Source: Halarchaeum rubridurum
GTDB taxonomy: Archaea; Halobacteriota; Halobacteria; Halobacteriales; Halobacteriaceae
Direction: 5' to 3'
Assembly (NCBI RefSeq): GCF_014647115.1
Contig: NZ_BMOO01000009.1
Span: forward strand, 1 to 38,654
Length of the DNA stretch: 38,654 bases
The position numbers were made by a program, and so were the translations under genes. Below, piece after piece: positions 7,852-15,149 of the stretch; the first letter of the stretch is position 1, and each line of letters begins with the position of its first letter. Under the pieces are notes generated by a model, which did no database searches, was not told the DNA's origin, and saw only the letters and a program-made list of their open reading frames with translations.

Positions 7852-10020
7852 ATGCCGTTCACAATCGACTTCCTGGACGAAGGCCGCGTTCTAGAGTGGG
7901 AGGCGACCACCGACGGTGCCGTCGTAACAGAACGAGACAAGTACACCCCACGCTTCTACGTCGCCGCTCGCGACCCTGATGCCGACCTCGACCTCACGAT
8001 ACTCCAGTCAGTGTACGACCAGCACCCGGACGTCGTCGCGACCGAGATGGTTACGCGACGCCCCGGCTTTCGACGAGACGAGGAGGCCGTCCTCGCCGTC
8101 GACGTCGTCCACATCAACCGCGTCACTCCACTCGCCCGGCAAGCGCGTCAGCTGTCGGACTATCCAGTCGGAGATCTCGCCTGTTTCAACGTCGACTTTT
8201 CGCGAGAGTTCCGATACTGTCTGGAGACCGGCGCCGATCCGACGCCGGCGAGCGAGCTGTCGACGCTCCGGCTCAGCGTCCCGGTGACCGAAACGAGCAA
8301 CGACGTCTATGGGGAGCTGTCCGTCGCCGGCGACACCGTCACCGGCTCGCCGACGGATATCCTGACCGCCGTCCAAGGGGCGCTCGACGCACACGATCCG
8401 GACGTCTTGGTCTGTTCGACGAGCGAGATCGTCCCGACCCTGTACGAGATGGCGACGGCCGCCGGCGTCGACGACTTCTCGCTGAGTCGGTGGCCGGGCG
8501 TCGACTACCAGCAGCTCGCGAGTCGGTCGACGTACTCGAGTTACGGCCGCGTCGGTCACTCGCCGGCGCGGTACAACGTCCCCGGGCGGGCGATCATCGA
8601 CGAGTCGAACACGTTCTTCTACGGGGAGACGAACCTCGACGGTGTCCTCGACCTCGTGTCGCGCTCGAACAAGCCCGTCCAGGAGCTCGCGTGGGCGTCG
8701 ATCGGGAACGTGCTGACGGCGATCCAGATCTGTGAGGCCAACGACCGCGGTGTCCTCGTCCCGTGGAACTCCTGGCGACATGAGTTCTACAAGCCGATGG
8801 GGACGCTCCATGACGCCGACCGCGGCGGGTTCATCTTCGCGCCCGAGGTCGGCCTCCACGAGAACGTCCACGAACTCGACTTCTCCTCGTTGTACCCGAA
8901 CATCATCTGTACCAGAAACGTCTCACCGGACGTCATCCGGTGTAGCTGCCACAGCGACCGCGACGACGTCCCCGGCCTCGGGTACTCGATCTGCGACGAC
9001 CGGGGCTACCTCGTCGACGTGCTGCAGCCGATCATCGACGCTCGCGACGAGATCAAGGCGGCCATCCGTCGCGAGAAGGAACGAGACGACCCCGGCGAGG
9101 ACCGGCTGGCGGAGCTCGAGGGACGGTCGGGAGCGCTGAAGTGGATTCTCGTCGCCTGCTTCGGCTATCAAGGGTTCAGCAACGCGAAGTTCGGCCGCAT
9201 CGAGTGTCACGAGGCGATTAATGCATTCGCTCGTGAGATTCTGCTGACGGCGAAACAGCGACTGGAAGCTGGTGGCTGGCGCGTCGTCCACGGCATCGTT
9301 GACTCGATCTGGGTGACGCCCGACCCCGACGTCGACGACGATGACCGAGAGGACCTCGGGACGCTCGCGACGGCAATCACGGAAGAGGTCGAGATTCGGC
9401 TCGAACACGAGGCTCACTACGACTGGGTGGCGTTCGTCCCGCAGCGCGAGAGCGACGCCGGCGCGTTGACGAAGTACTTCGGGAAGGTCGCCGGCGACGA
9501 CGACTTCAAGATCAGAGGCATCGAAGCCCGACAGCGTTCGACCCCGCCGTTCATCGAGGACGTCCAGCGGGATTGTCTTGACCGGCTCGATGCCACGCGG
9601 TCACCAGACGCTGTGGTCGGGTGTCTCGAACGAGCTATCGACGAACTGCAGGCGGGCACCGTAGCAGTAGAGCGGCTCGTCGAGCGGAACCGTGTCTCGA
9701 AGCCCCTGGAGGGCTACTCACAGAATACCCAGAACGTGGCCGCCTTGAAGCGAGCCCGCGAGCAGGACCTAGCAGTCCACCCGGGCCAGGATATCGAGTA
9801 CGTGGTCGTCGACGACGACAAATCCTCGCGAGACCGGGTCGCCCTCGCCCACGAGGAGATCGAGACCTACGACGCCTCGTACTACGAGACGCAGCTGGTC
9901 AGAGCGGTCGAGAGCGTGCTTTCACCGCTCGGATGGGACCGCTCCGACATTCGCCGGGAGCTCTCCGGTGAGAGGGACGCCGTTTTGACCTCGTTCGGAG
10001 CCACCAACGAACTGTCGTAG
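7852..10020 (+). CDS. divergent family-B DNA polymerase
   Basis: 722 residues from the ATG that matches the remnant start at 3507. The in-frame Met at 7804 lies in the conserved leader and is rejected. Polymerase motif A is intact (D343FSSLYPNII) and motif B is recognisable (K430WILVACFGYQGF). Motif C reads HGIVD484S, so the first Asp of the usual DTDS is replaced while the second is kept. The exonuclease motifs in the N-terminal third (around NVDFSREF and CSTSEIVP) look degenerate, so proofreading is unlikely. It is shorter than replicative PolB1 and resembles plasmid-borne haloarchaeal polymerases and the PolB2-like accessory class. With the RecA-fold and coiled-coil genes it may form a translesion or repair cassette. 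Residual catalytic activity is uncertain. Confidence 0.85.
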   Translation: MPFTIDFLDEGRVLEWEATTDGAVVTERDKYTPRFYVAARDPDADLDLTILQSVYDQHPDVVATEMVTRRPGFRRDEEAVLAVDVVHINRVTPLARQARQLSDYPVGDLACFNVDFSREFRYCLETGADPTPASELSTLRLSVPVTETSNDVYGELSVAGDTVTGSPTDILTAVQGALDAHDPDVLVCSTSEIVPTLYEMATAAGVDDFSLSRWPGVDYQQLASRSTYSSYGRVGHSPARYNVPGRAIIDESNTFFYGETNLDGVLDLVSRSNKPVQELAWASIGNVLTAIQICEANDRGVLVPWNSWRHEFYKPMGTLHDADRGGFIFAPEVGLHENVHELDFSSLYPNIICTRNVSPDVIRCSCHSDRDDVPGLGYSICDDRGYLVDVLQPIIDARDEIKAAIRREKERDDPGEDRLAELEGRSGALKWILVACFGYQGFSNAKFGRIECHEAINAFAREILLTAKQRLEAGGWRVVHGIVDSIWVTPDPDVDDDDREDLGTLATAITEEVEIRLEHEAHYDWVAFVPQRESDAGALTKYFGKVAGDDDFKIRGIEARQRSTPPFIEDVQRDCLDRLDATRSPDAVVGCLERAIDELQAGTVAVERLVERNRVSKPLEGYSQNTQNVAALKRAREQDLAVHPGQDIEYVVVDDDKSSRDRVALAHEEIETYDASYYETQLVRAVESVLSPLGWDRSDIRRELSGERDAVLTSFGATNELS

Positions 10021-10027
10021 TGGACCT

Positions 10028-10133
10028 CACCCCTGGTTTCCGTCGTTTCGAACCAACCCCACGTTTCCGACGTAATTTTCGACCCCCCTCGTTTCCGTCG
10101 TTTCCTCACGCCCCACCCCGGATTTCCGTCGTC
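10028..10133. repeat. origin 1 ORB-like repeats downstream of orc1/cdc6
   Basis: Four copies in one orientation of a CCCC..GTTTCCGTCGT-type element: about 10028-10049, 10055-10077, 10083-10104 and 10114-10133. The same motif occurs on the other side of the orc gene. C-rich tract plus GTTTCCGWCGT has the look of haloarchaeal origin recognition boxes, whose G-string (here on the opposite strand) is typical. These lie between the 3' ends of polB and orc. Confidence 0.75.
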
Positions 10134-10159
10134 CGCACCCACTCAGTAGTAGGGGGTCA

Positions 10160-11392
10160 CTACTCGCGAGTCCAGTCCTGCATCCGGCTGTCCTCGAGGA
10201 TCGTTTCGCGGACGACCTGGGGATCTTCGATGAGTCGGTTCTGGAGGTGGATGCCACCCGCACTCCCCTTGTTGATCTTCTCGATTTCGACAACCCCGAG
10301 GAAGGCTTGCTCTTTCAGGATGTCGCGGAATCGGCGGACGGAGAGGATATCCATATCGAGATGGTTGCAGATACGTTCGTACTGGTCGTACACCCGGCTC
10401 GTGAGGAACGCATCGTCGTTGCTGTTGACACTCAGCTCCGTGAGCGCCAGCAACGCCGCCTTCGCCTGCGTGGGTGCGCCGTTCACGAGTTCTCTGAACC
10501 GGTCCTTTTCGGCGTGCTGCTGTGCCTGGCGGACGTGTTCCTCCGTCACCTGCTCTGCCCCGGCCTCGTAGGCGACCTCGCCGGCGTGGCGAAGAATGTC
10601 GATCGCCTTCCGAGCGTCGCCGTGTTCCTGCGCGGCGAAGGCCGCCGAGAGCGGAATCACGTCCTCGGAAAGGACGCCGTCCTGGAAGGCGTCCTCACGG
10701 TTGAACATAATCTCCCGGAGCTGGTTGGCGTCGTATGGCTTGAAGAACAGCTCCTTGTGCTGGAAGCTGCTTTTCACACGCTCGTTCACGTTGTCGACGT
10801 ACTGGATCTTGTTGCTGATCGCGATGACACCGACGCTACAGTCGATTTTTCCCGCCTCCTCAGCGCGCGAGAGCTTCATCAGCACGCTGTCGTCGTTCAT
10901 CAGATCGATCTCGTCGAGGATGATGATCACAGAATCAAATTGAGCGTCGAGCGTCTTCCAGAGGAGTTTGTAGTATTTCGACGTACTGAGGCCGGTATGT
11001 GGAACGGAGATTCCAGTCGAAGATTCATCGTTCAGCTTCGCGGCCAGTGAGGAGATTGCTTGGGTCTCGGTATTGTCTTCAGCACAGTCGATATACGCTG
11101 TTCCAATCTCGACGCCATCCTGAGCGGCATTTTGAGCTCGTTGACAGACGTGTTTTGAAACGAGAGATTTGCCGGTCCCCGTTTTCCCGTAGATCATCAC
11201 GTTTTCCGGGGAGTACCCGTGGACAGCACCGTTGAGACGTTTCGCGAGCTTCGAGATTTCCTCGTCGCGACCGACGATCCGGTCAGCCTCCGGCACGTGG
11301 CCGATTTTCAGGAGATCCTTGTTCGCGAAGATTCGATGCCCGGATTCAAAGAGTGGATCGTCGACAGAACTGGGTGAAGAGTCGGGCGTCAT
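10160..11392 (-). CDS. orc: Orc1/Cdc6 replication initiator, origin 1
   Basis: 410-residue AAA+ initiator that binds origin repeats and loads the MCM helicase. Walker A is GKTGTGKS (residues ~68-75) in the sequence MIYGKTGTGKSLVSKHV, Walker B is IIILDEID, and sensor-1 is AISNKIQ. A C-terminal winged helix covers ~residues 300-395 (LLALTELS ... RFRDILKEQAFLGVVEIEKINKG). The start at 11392 fits: a TATA box (TTTATACT on the minus strand, about 11422-11429) sits ~30-37 bp upstream, implying a very short leader. ORB-like repeats flank the gene on both sides, the standard layout of a haloarchaeal origin with its cognate initiator. Confidence 0.95.
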   Translation of the reverse strand: MTPDSSPSSVDDPLFESGHRIFANKDLLKIGHVPEADRIVGRDEEISKLAKRLNGAVHGYSPENVMIYGKTGTGKSLVSKHVCQRAQNAAQDGVEIGTAYIDCAEDNTETQAISSLAAKLNDESSTGISVPHTGLSTSKYYKLLWKTLDAQFDSVIIILDEIDLMNDDSVLMKLSRAEEAGKIDCSVGVIAISNKIQYVDNVNERVKSSFQHKELFFKPYDANQLREIMFNREDAFQDGVLSEDVIPLSAAFAAQEHGDARKAIDILRHAGEVAYEAGAEQVTEEHVRQAQQHAEKDRFRELVNGAPTQAKAALLALTELSVNSNDDAFLTSRVYDQYERICNHLDMDILSVRRFRDILKEQAFLGVVEIEKINKGSAGGIHLQNRLIEDPQVVRETILEDSRMQDWTRE

Positions 11393-11421
11393 TGAATATC
11401 ACACGGTGTGAGCGGGGGGAG

Positions 11422-11429
11422 TATAAATC
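11422..11429 (-). promoter_or_regulatory. TATA box of orc (origin 1)
   Basis: TTTATACT on the minus strand, about 30 bp before the ATG at 11392, predicts transcription starting within a few bases of the start codon. An ORB-like repeat (11442-11464) lies just upstream, so the initiator could repress its own promoter. Confidence 0.55.
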
Positions 11430-11441
11430 TAGTGGAGAACG

Positions 11442-12023
11442 CCACCCCACGTTTCCGACGTTCCTTGTCCGATATCAGCCGGAAAATGCCGTCATTCGGT
11501 GGAATTGGATTGCTGACAATATAGCCGTGTTTCCGACGTGAGAGAGGAAACCCGTAGACGGAAGCATCGCCTCGATGTCGAATTCCGAACCCACACATCC
11601 CACGTTTCCGTCGTAATCACCGAACAGATGGGGAGGGGACTCGAAGAAGACGTCCACGACGAGATACCAAAGACGAGAGCCGCCTATCCGTCCAATACTG
11701 GCCGTCTACAGAAGCAGCTGGAAAGGATCGTTTCATCTGAGGGGGCGAAGACTTCGCCCCCTCTTTGGTCGAAGTACACTTAATGAACGTTACTCAGCTA
11801 TACCACTTTAATCTATGTGTTGCAGAAATTAGTTCATCTCTAGATTATTAGTTCATCTCTAGATTGGTTCTAGGTCAACAGAATTAGTGGCTGTATAGCA
11901 CTATCGTAGCCTCTCCCTACGCCCTCGTGGAGAAACGACGGAAACGCGGGGGGTGTGGTCCCTTCGAAATCAGCGTCACCCCCTCCACCAACATCCAGTT
12001 ACGACGGAAACGTGGGGTGGGTG
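11442..12023. other. replication origin 1
   Basis: The 736-bp gene-free stretch between orc and the HNH gene. It holds forward ORB-like repeats at 11442-11464 and 11596-11618, a partial one at 11526-11541, and inverted copies at 11934-11956 and 11999-12023. Between the two orientations lies an AT-rich segment (about 11770-11900) with a perfect tandem 19-bp repeat, the likely unwinding element. Oppositely oriented ORBs around an AT-rich tract beside orc1/cdc6 is the classical archaeal origin layout. The short minus-strand frame ending PVNPDE-stop at 12042-12044 resembles only the last residues of the DUF6788-like protein and is not called as a gene. Confidence 0.8.
11828..11865. repeat. tandem 19-bp AT-rich repeat (probable DUE)
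   Basis: ATTAGTTCATCTCTAGATT occurs twice back to back (11828-11846 and 11847-11865) without a mismatch. It sits in the centre of the AT-rich part of origin 1, between oppositely oriented ORB-like repeats. It is probably the duplex-unwinding element or an additional iteron. Confidence 0.65.
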
Positions 12024-12128
12024 TCCTCCATCATTGAGTTTTACTCGTCCGGGTTGACGGGCCATCCATACTCTGCGGCATCTCGTCGAGTTCTGTCCTG
12101 AGCAAGGTATCTTCCTCCGGACCTGTTC

Positions 12129-12776
12129 TCAGAGCAATTTCGGACGAAGCGGGACGCCTTCCCATCTGGTGTGACAAGGCTCACAGAGCGAGACTAGATT
12201 CGATGGATTGTGAGCAGCTTCGACCTCATCCTCATCGAACTCCGCGAACGGCCGAATATGATGTACTCGCGGCGTATATCCGAGCTCGTTTTCGCTACGA
12301 CCACACCCCTGGCAGGTTCGATTATCTCGCTCTAAGACCTGTTCACGCCGCTCTTTCCATAGCGGTCCATAGTTCGGGGTTGATTCCCAATCGTAGGTAG
12401 CTGTCTCCTGCTGCCATTCCCACTGACAGTCCCGACTGCAGAAATGGCGATCAGCTGATTCGATATCGTACTGAATCCGCCCGATTGTCTCGCCGCAGTT
12501 TGTACATTCTGTCTGTGGACGATTTTCTATCTGCCATCGTCCCCTACACTCGTTGCTACAGAACTGGTTTGTCTGATCGTCTTTGAGATTCCACTCGTAT
12601 TGTTTGAAATCCGTCCCACAGTAGTCGCATTGGAGGACGACTCTATTGTCCTTTTGTTCAGACCGCCAATTCCCCTGACACGTCTTATCGCAGAAGTGGT
12701 GCTCTGCACGCTCCACTACCGACGGAGGTCTTGAGATTGTCTCACCACAGAAATCACACTCAACTTCGATGGGCAT
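12129..12776 (-). CDS. HNH endonuclease with three N-terminal zinc fingers
   Basis: 215 residues. Three similar units of about 40 residues begin with CDFC, CDYC and CTNC and each ends in FC..(T/E/D)CQ or FCSNECRGRW, looking like MYM/TRASH-type zinc knuckles. The C-terminal ~70 residues form an HNH nuclease: CQGCGRSE, then RVHHIRPF, NPSNLVSLCEPCH and a final RWEGVPLRP. HNH proteins of this kind nick or cut DNA, and the fingers probably provide DNA binding. It lies next to origin 1 on the minus strand. The role could be homing, defence or plasmid processing. Nothing in the sequence decides between these. Confidence 0.85.
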   Translation of the reverse strand: MPIEVECDFCGETISRPPSVVERAEHHFCDKTCQGNWRSEQKDNRVVLQCDYCGTDFKQYEWNLKDDQTNQFCSNECRGRWQIENRPQTECTNCGETIGRIQYDIESADRHFCSRDCQWEWQQETATYDWESTPNYGPLWKERREQVLERDNRTCQGCGRSENELGYTPRVHHIRPFAEFDEDEVEAAHNPSNLVSLCEPCHTRWEGVPLRPKLL

Positions 12777-12830
12777 GGGTCGGCCTTTCGCCGCCCATTA
12801 GCAACCGGCATCACTGATGAATGTCCGGGG

Positions 12831-13154
12831 CTATTCGTCCGGGTTGACCGGCCCTTTATATTTGGACTTCACTGAATCGCCCTCCCGCCACTGCCAGTAG
12901 TAGTAGCGGTTGTCGTTGATCTCCTTGATCGTGATCGTCGCTTTGGCAGGGACGTCGTCCGGGAGATCGTCCGGTCGCTCTTCGACCTCTTCTTGATCTG
13001 CCGACTCCTCGAGACGGGCCTCTCGTTCCTTGTGCTCGGCGAGCGCTTCAGCGTACGTCGCAACGTCTCGGAGCTGCTCCGGGTCCGACTCGTTGAGCGT
13101 GTTGACGATCTCCGTCGGGAGGTTCGCCGGTGGGGTCGGGGGTTCGTAGGACAT
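12831..13154 (-). CDS. DUF6788-like plasmid protein
   Basis: 107 residues: a Pro-rich start (MSYEPPTPPANLP), a charged helical middle, and a C-terminal beta-rich domain (KATITIKEINDNRYYYWQWREG..KSKYKGPVNPDE). I associate that domain with DUF6788, frequent in haloarchaeal plasmids and viruses. Its function is unknown. The start codon is 14 bp from inverted-repeat copy B, which it shares with the divergent wHTH gene. The first residues and the upstream region are duplicated at 20166-20294. Confidence 0.65.
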   Translation of the reverse strand: MSYEPPTPPANLPTEIVNTLNESDPEQLRDVATYAEALAEHKEREARLEESADQEEVEERPDDLPDDVPAKATITIKEINDNRYYYWQWREGDSVKSKYKGPVNPDE

Positions 13155-13220
13155 CGGCTCTTCTCGTGTTAACCAACACGCCCCACGAATCCATAGTTTT
13201 GTTGGTTAAGTCGATGGAGA
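13127..13220. repeat. 94-bp repeat carrying inverted-repeat copy B
   Basis: Nearly identical to 20201-20294 in the same orientation. It covers the start of the DUF6788-like gene and the inverted repeat TTAACCAACAC (13169-13179) / TTGTTGGTTAA (13199-13209), whose 19-bp spacer is the same in both copies except at its first bases. The two copies bracket the wHTH-NTase pair and the methyltransferase-like/HEPN island. Confidence 0.85.
13169..13209. repeat. TTAACCAACA inverted repeat, copy B
   Basis: Arms 13169-13179 and 13199-13209, 41 bp in all, in the 138-bp gap between divergent genes. A TATA box for the rightward gene lies 50 bp further right. The position fits an operator acting on both promoters. 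Confidence 0.85.
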
Positions 13221-13261
13221 CAGTTCTCGCGACCGCTGACTGTAACACTACTCGAAACTTC

Positions 13262-13269
13262 TTTATATA
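13262..13269 (+). promoter_or_regulatory. TATA box of the wHTH gene
   Basis: CTTTATATAC is centred about 27 bp before the GTG at 13293, the distance expected for a leaderless transcript. This supports the GTG as start over the out-of-frame ATG at 13283. Confidence 0.6.
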
Positions 13270-13292
13270 CAAGTTTCGTACTATGTTACACC

Positions 13293-14219
13293 GTGCTCCG
13301 GCGTATCGAACTCGAGGTCCTCGCCACGGTCGACCGCGGCGACACGATCTCCGAACTCGCGACGAAGCTCAACCACAGCGAGAGCTACCTCTCTCGTGCC
13401 GTCGCCGACCTCGTCGAAAAGGGACTCGTCTACACGGAACGCGACGGGCGGCGAAAACGAGTCGTTCCGTCGGATGCTCGCGCCGTCGAACTCTACCGGG
13501 ACCTCGTCCGCCAGCACTCCCACATCGACTTCCCCGAACTGCTGACGGGCAAGGCACTCGAGGTGCTGTACTACCTCGACCAGCCGCGAACCGTCTCCGA
13601 AATCGCTGACCGGAGCGACAACTACCGCAACACGGTCAACCGCGTCCTCAAGCGGTTTCGTGACCGTGGTCTCGTCGGGACGGCCGACGGCCACTACGAG
13701 TTCAACGCCGACTTCGACCGCCTCCACGCGTTCGCCCGTGAACTCGCACACCAGCTGCATCGCCAGCGCCTCGAAGCCGTCGCCCCGAAGGGGACGATTC
13801 TCTGGGAGGGCTACGACGAATTCCTCGCGCAGGCCGAGAAGGAGATCGACGCAGAGGGGTTCCACGAAACCGGCCTCGCTCGATTCGCGGCCTTCGACCT
13901 CCAGTTCCTGCTCACCGGCCACCGCTACTACGTCTACTCCGAAGACCTCGACGCAGTCTCGCCGGCGGAGCTCTGCTGTCACACGCTGCTGATCGACGAC
14001 GGCAGCCGCCACCGCTCGTACTGTCTCCTCCTGCTCAGCCACGTCGACGTCGACGAGGAGGACCTCCGAGAGCAGGCGGCGAAGTATGGCCTCGAAGACG
14101 AAATCGACGCCTTGCTCCGCTACCTCGAGACGCACGGCGAGGTCGACGACGACCGTCTCCCGGAGTGGGACGAGTTCCAGGAGCTAGCGGCTGACTACGA
14201 GGTGCCACTACCACAATGA
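13293..14219 (+). CDS. winged-helix regulator, partner of nucleotidyltransferase
   Basis: 308 residues starting with GTG. Two helix-turn-helix units are visible: residues ~5-55 (ELEVLATVDRGDTISELATKLNHSESYLSRAVADLVEKGLV) and ~85-125 (GKALEVLYYLDQPRTVSEIADRSDNYRNTVNRVLKRF). A ~180-residue C-terminal part with a Tyr-rich segment (GHRYYVYSEDLDAV) may sense or bind the partner. The stop overlaps the next start by 4 bp (ATGA), so the genes are translationally coupled. The order regulator first, nucleotidyltransferase second, resembles AbiE/MNT-type toxin-antitoxin or abortive-infection modules, with this protein as the antitoxin-like partner. That role is inference. Confidence 0.75.
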   Translation: MLRRIELEVLATVDRGDTISELATKLNHSESYLSRAVADLVEKGLVYTERDGRRKRVVPSDARAVELYRDLVRQHSHIDFPELLTGKALEVLYYLDQPRTVSEIADRSDNYRNTVNRVLKRFRDRGLVGTADGHYEFNADFDRLHAFARELAHQLHRQRLEAVAPKGTILWEGYDEFLAQAEKEIDAEGFHETGLARFAAFDLQFLLTGHRYYVYSEDLDAVSPAELCCHTLLIDDGSRHRSYCLLLLSHVDVDEEDLREQAAKYGLEDEIDALLRYLETHGEVDDDRLPEWDEFQELAADYEVPLPQ

Positions 14220-15019
14220 GACCAACATTCGGACGCGAGTACATCGAGAACGAATTCCAGCGAATCAGAGACGGGCTATCTGAACCGCTCACGGTCTACC
14301 TGATCGGTGGTGGCGCGATGTCGCTGCGCGACCTCAAGGGGGCGACGAAAGACATCGACCTAGTCGTCCCGGATGGCGACGCGTACGGTCAGCTGTGGGC
14401 CGTCCTGATGGACCTCGGGTATGCGGAGGTCCAGTCGCTGGATCCAGATTATCGGGCGCTGGGGGCAACGAGCTGCGTCGAGAACGACGATGGGTGTCGC
14501 CTCGACATCTTCAACCAGCAGGTCGCGAACAAGCTCGTGCTCACCGACGGCATGCAAGAGCGCAGCGAGCCGTTCCTCGACACAGATCGACTGACGGTCC
14601 GGCTGGTCAGCAACGAGGATATCTTCCTGTTCAAGGCAATCGCAGGCCGCGACGACGACATCGAGGACATGAATATGCTCGTACAGGCCGGCCTCGATTA
14701 CGACGTCGTCCGGGAAGAACTCGAAGCCCAGATCGAACGCCTCGGTGACGATCAGTTCGCCACGTTCGCGAACGAGGCCCTAGTCGAACTCGAGGAGCGA
14801 TACGGGGTGACCACGCCGATCGAAGACCGCGTCCAGGAGCTCACGAATAGGTACTACCGGGGGCTCGAAGTCCTCCAGGCACTCGACGAACCGATGACCG
14901 TCGACGAACTGGCCACGGAACTGGAGCTGGATACCGACGAGGTTCACGACCGGATCGCGTATCTCTCAACGTTCGACCGGGTCCGTCGAGATGGCGACAC
15001 AGTCCATCCCGTGGAGTAG
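14216..15019 (+). CDS. nucleotidyltransferase (DUF6036/AbiEii-like)
   Basis: 267 residues. The N-terminal domain has the minimal nucleotidyltransferase signature: YLIGGGAMSLR (Gly-Gly loop) followed by TKDIDLVV, where the two Asp bind metal and nucleotide. A third acidic position is likely in CRLDIFN. The last ~45 residues (PMTVDELATELELDTDEVHDRIAYLSTF) form a winged helix. The gene overlaps the upstream regulator by 4 bp. Related AbiEii/MenT proteins transfer nucleotides to tRNA or protein and halt growth, so a toxin role is plausible. The extra DNA-binding domain could also make it a regulator. Confidence 0.75.
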   Translation: MRPTFGREYIENEFQRIRDGLSEPLTVYLIGGGAMSLRDLKGATKDIDLVVPDGDAYGQLWAVLMDLGYAEVQSLDPDYRALGATSCVENDDGCRLDIFNQQVANKLVLTDGMQERSEPFLDTDRLTVRLVSNEDIFLFKAIAGRDDDIEDMNMLVQAGLDYDVVREELEAQIERLGDDQFATFANEALVELEERYGVTTPIEDRVQELTNRYYRGLEVLQALDEPMTVDELATELELDTDEVHDRIAYLSTFDRVRRDGDTVHPVE

Positions 15020-15149
15020 CTCAATCACTACCTACGGGGAGGGAAGGCGGCCGTCTGGTCGGGGAACGCGGCCCCGTTTGATCCCGTGATTGTGATGGGG
15101 TACTTCTTTATGCATCTCTATTGGTTGTGGGATAAGGAGCTGGAACGAC

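Noticed and set aside
8008-8871. 287-aa minus-strand open frame inside polB
   Set aside because: Lies entirely antisense to well-supported polymerase sequence with no recognisable motif.
11828-11865. Tandem repeat as a CRISPR or MITE fragment
   Set aside because: Two abutting copies without spacer in the AT-rich centre of an origin; an unwinding element explains it better.
12042-12128. Second DUF6788-like gene ending PVNPDE
   Set aside because: Only the last few residues resemble that family; no domain or start codon is visible upstream, and the frame runs into the HNH gene.
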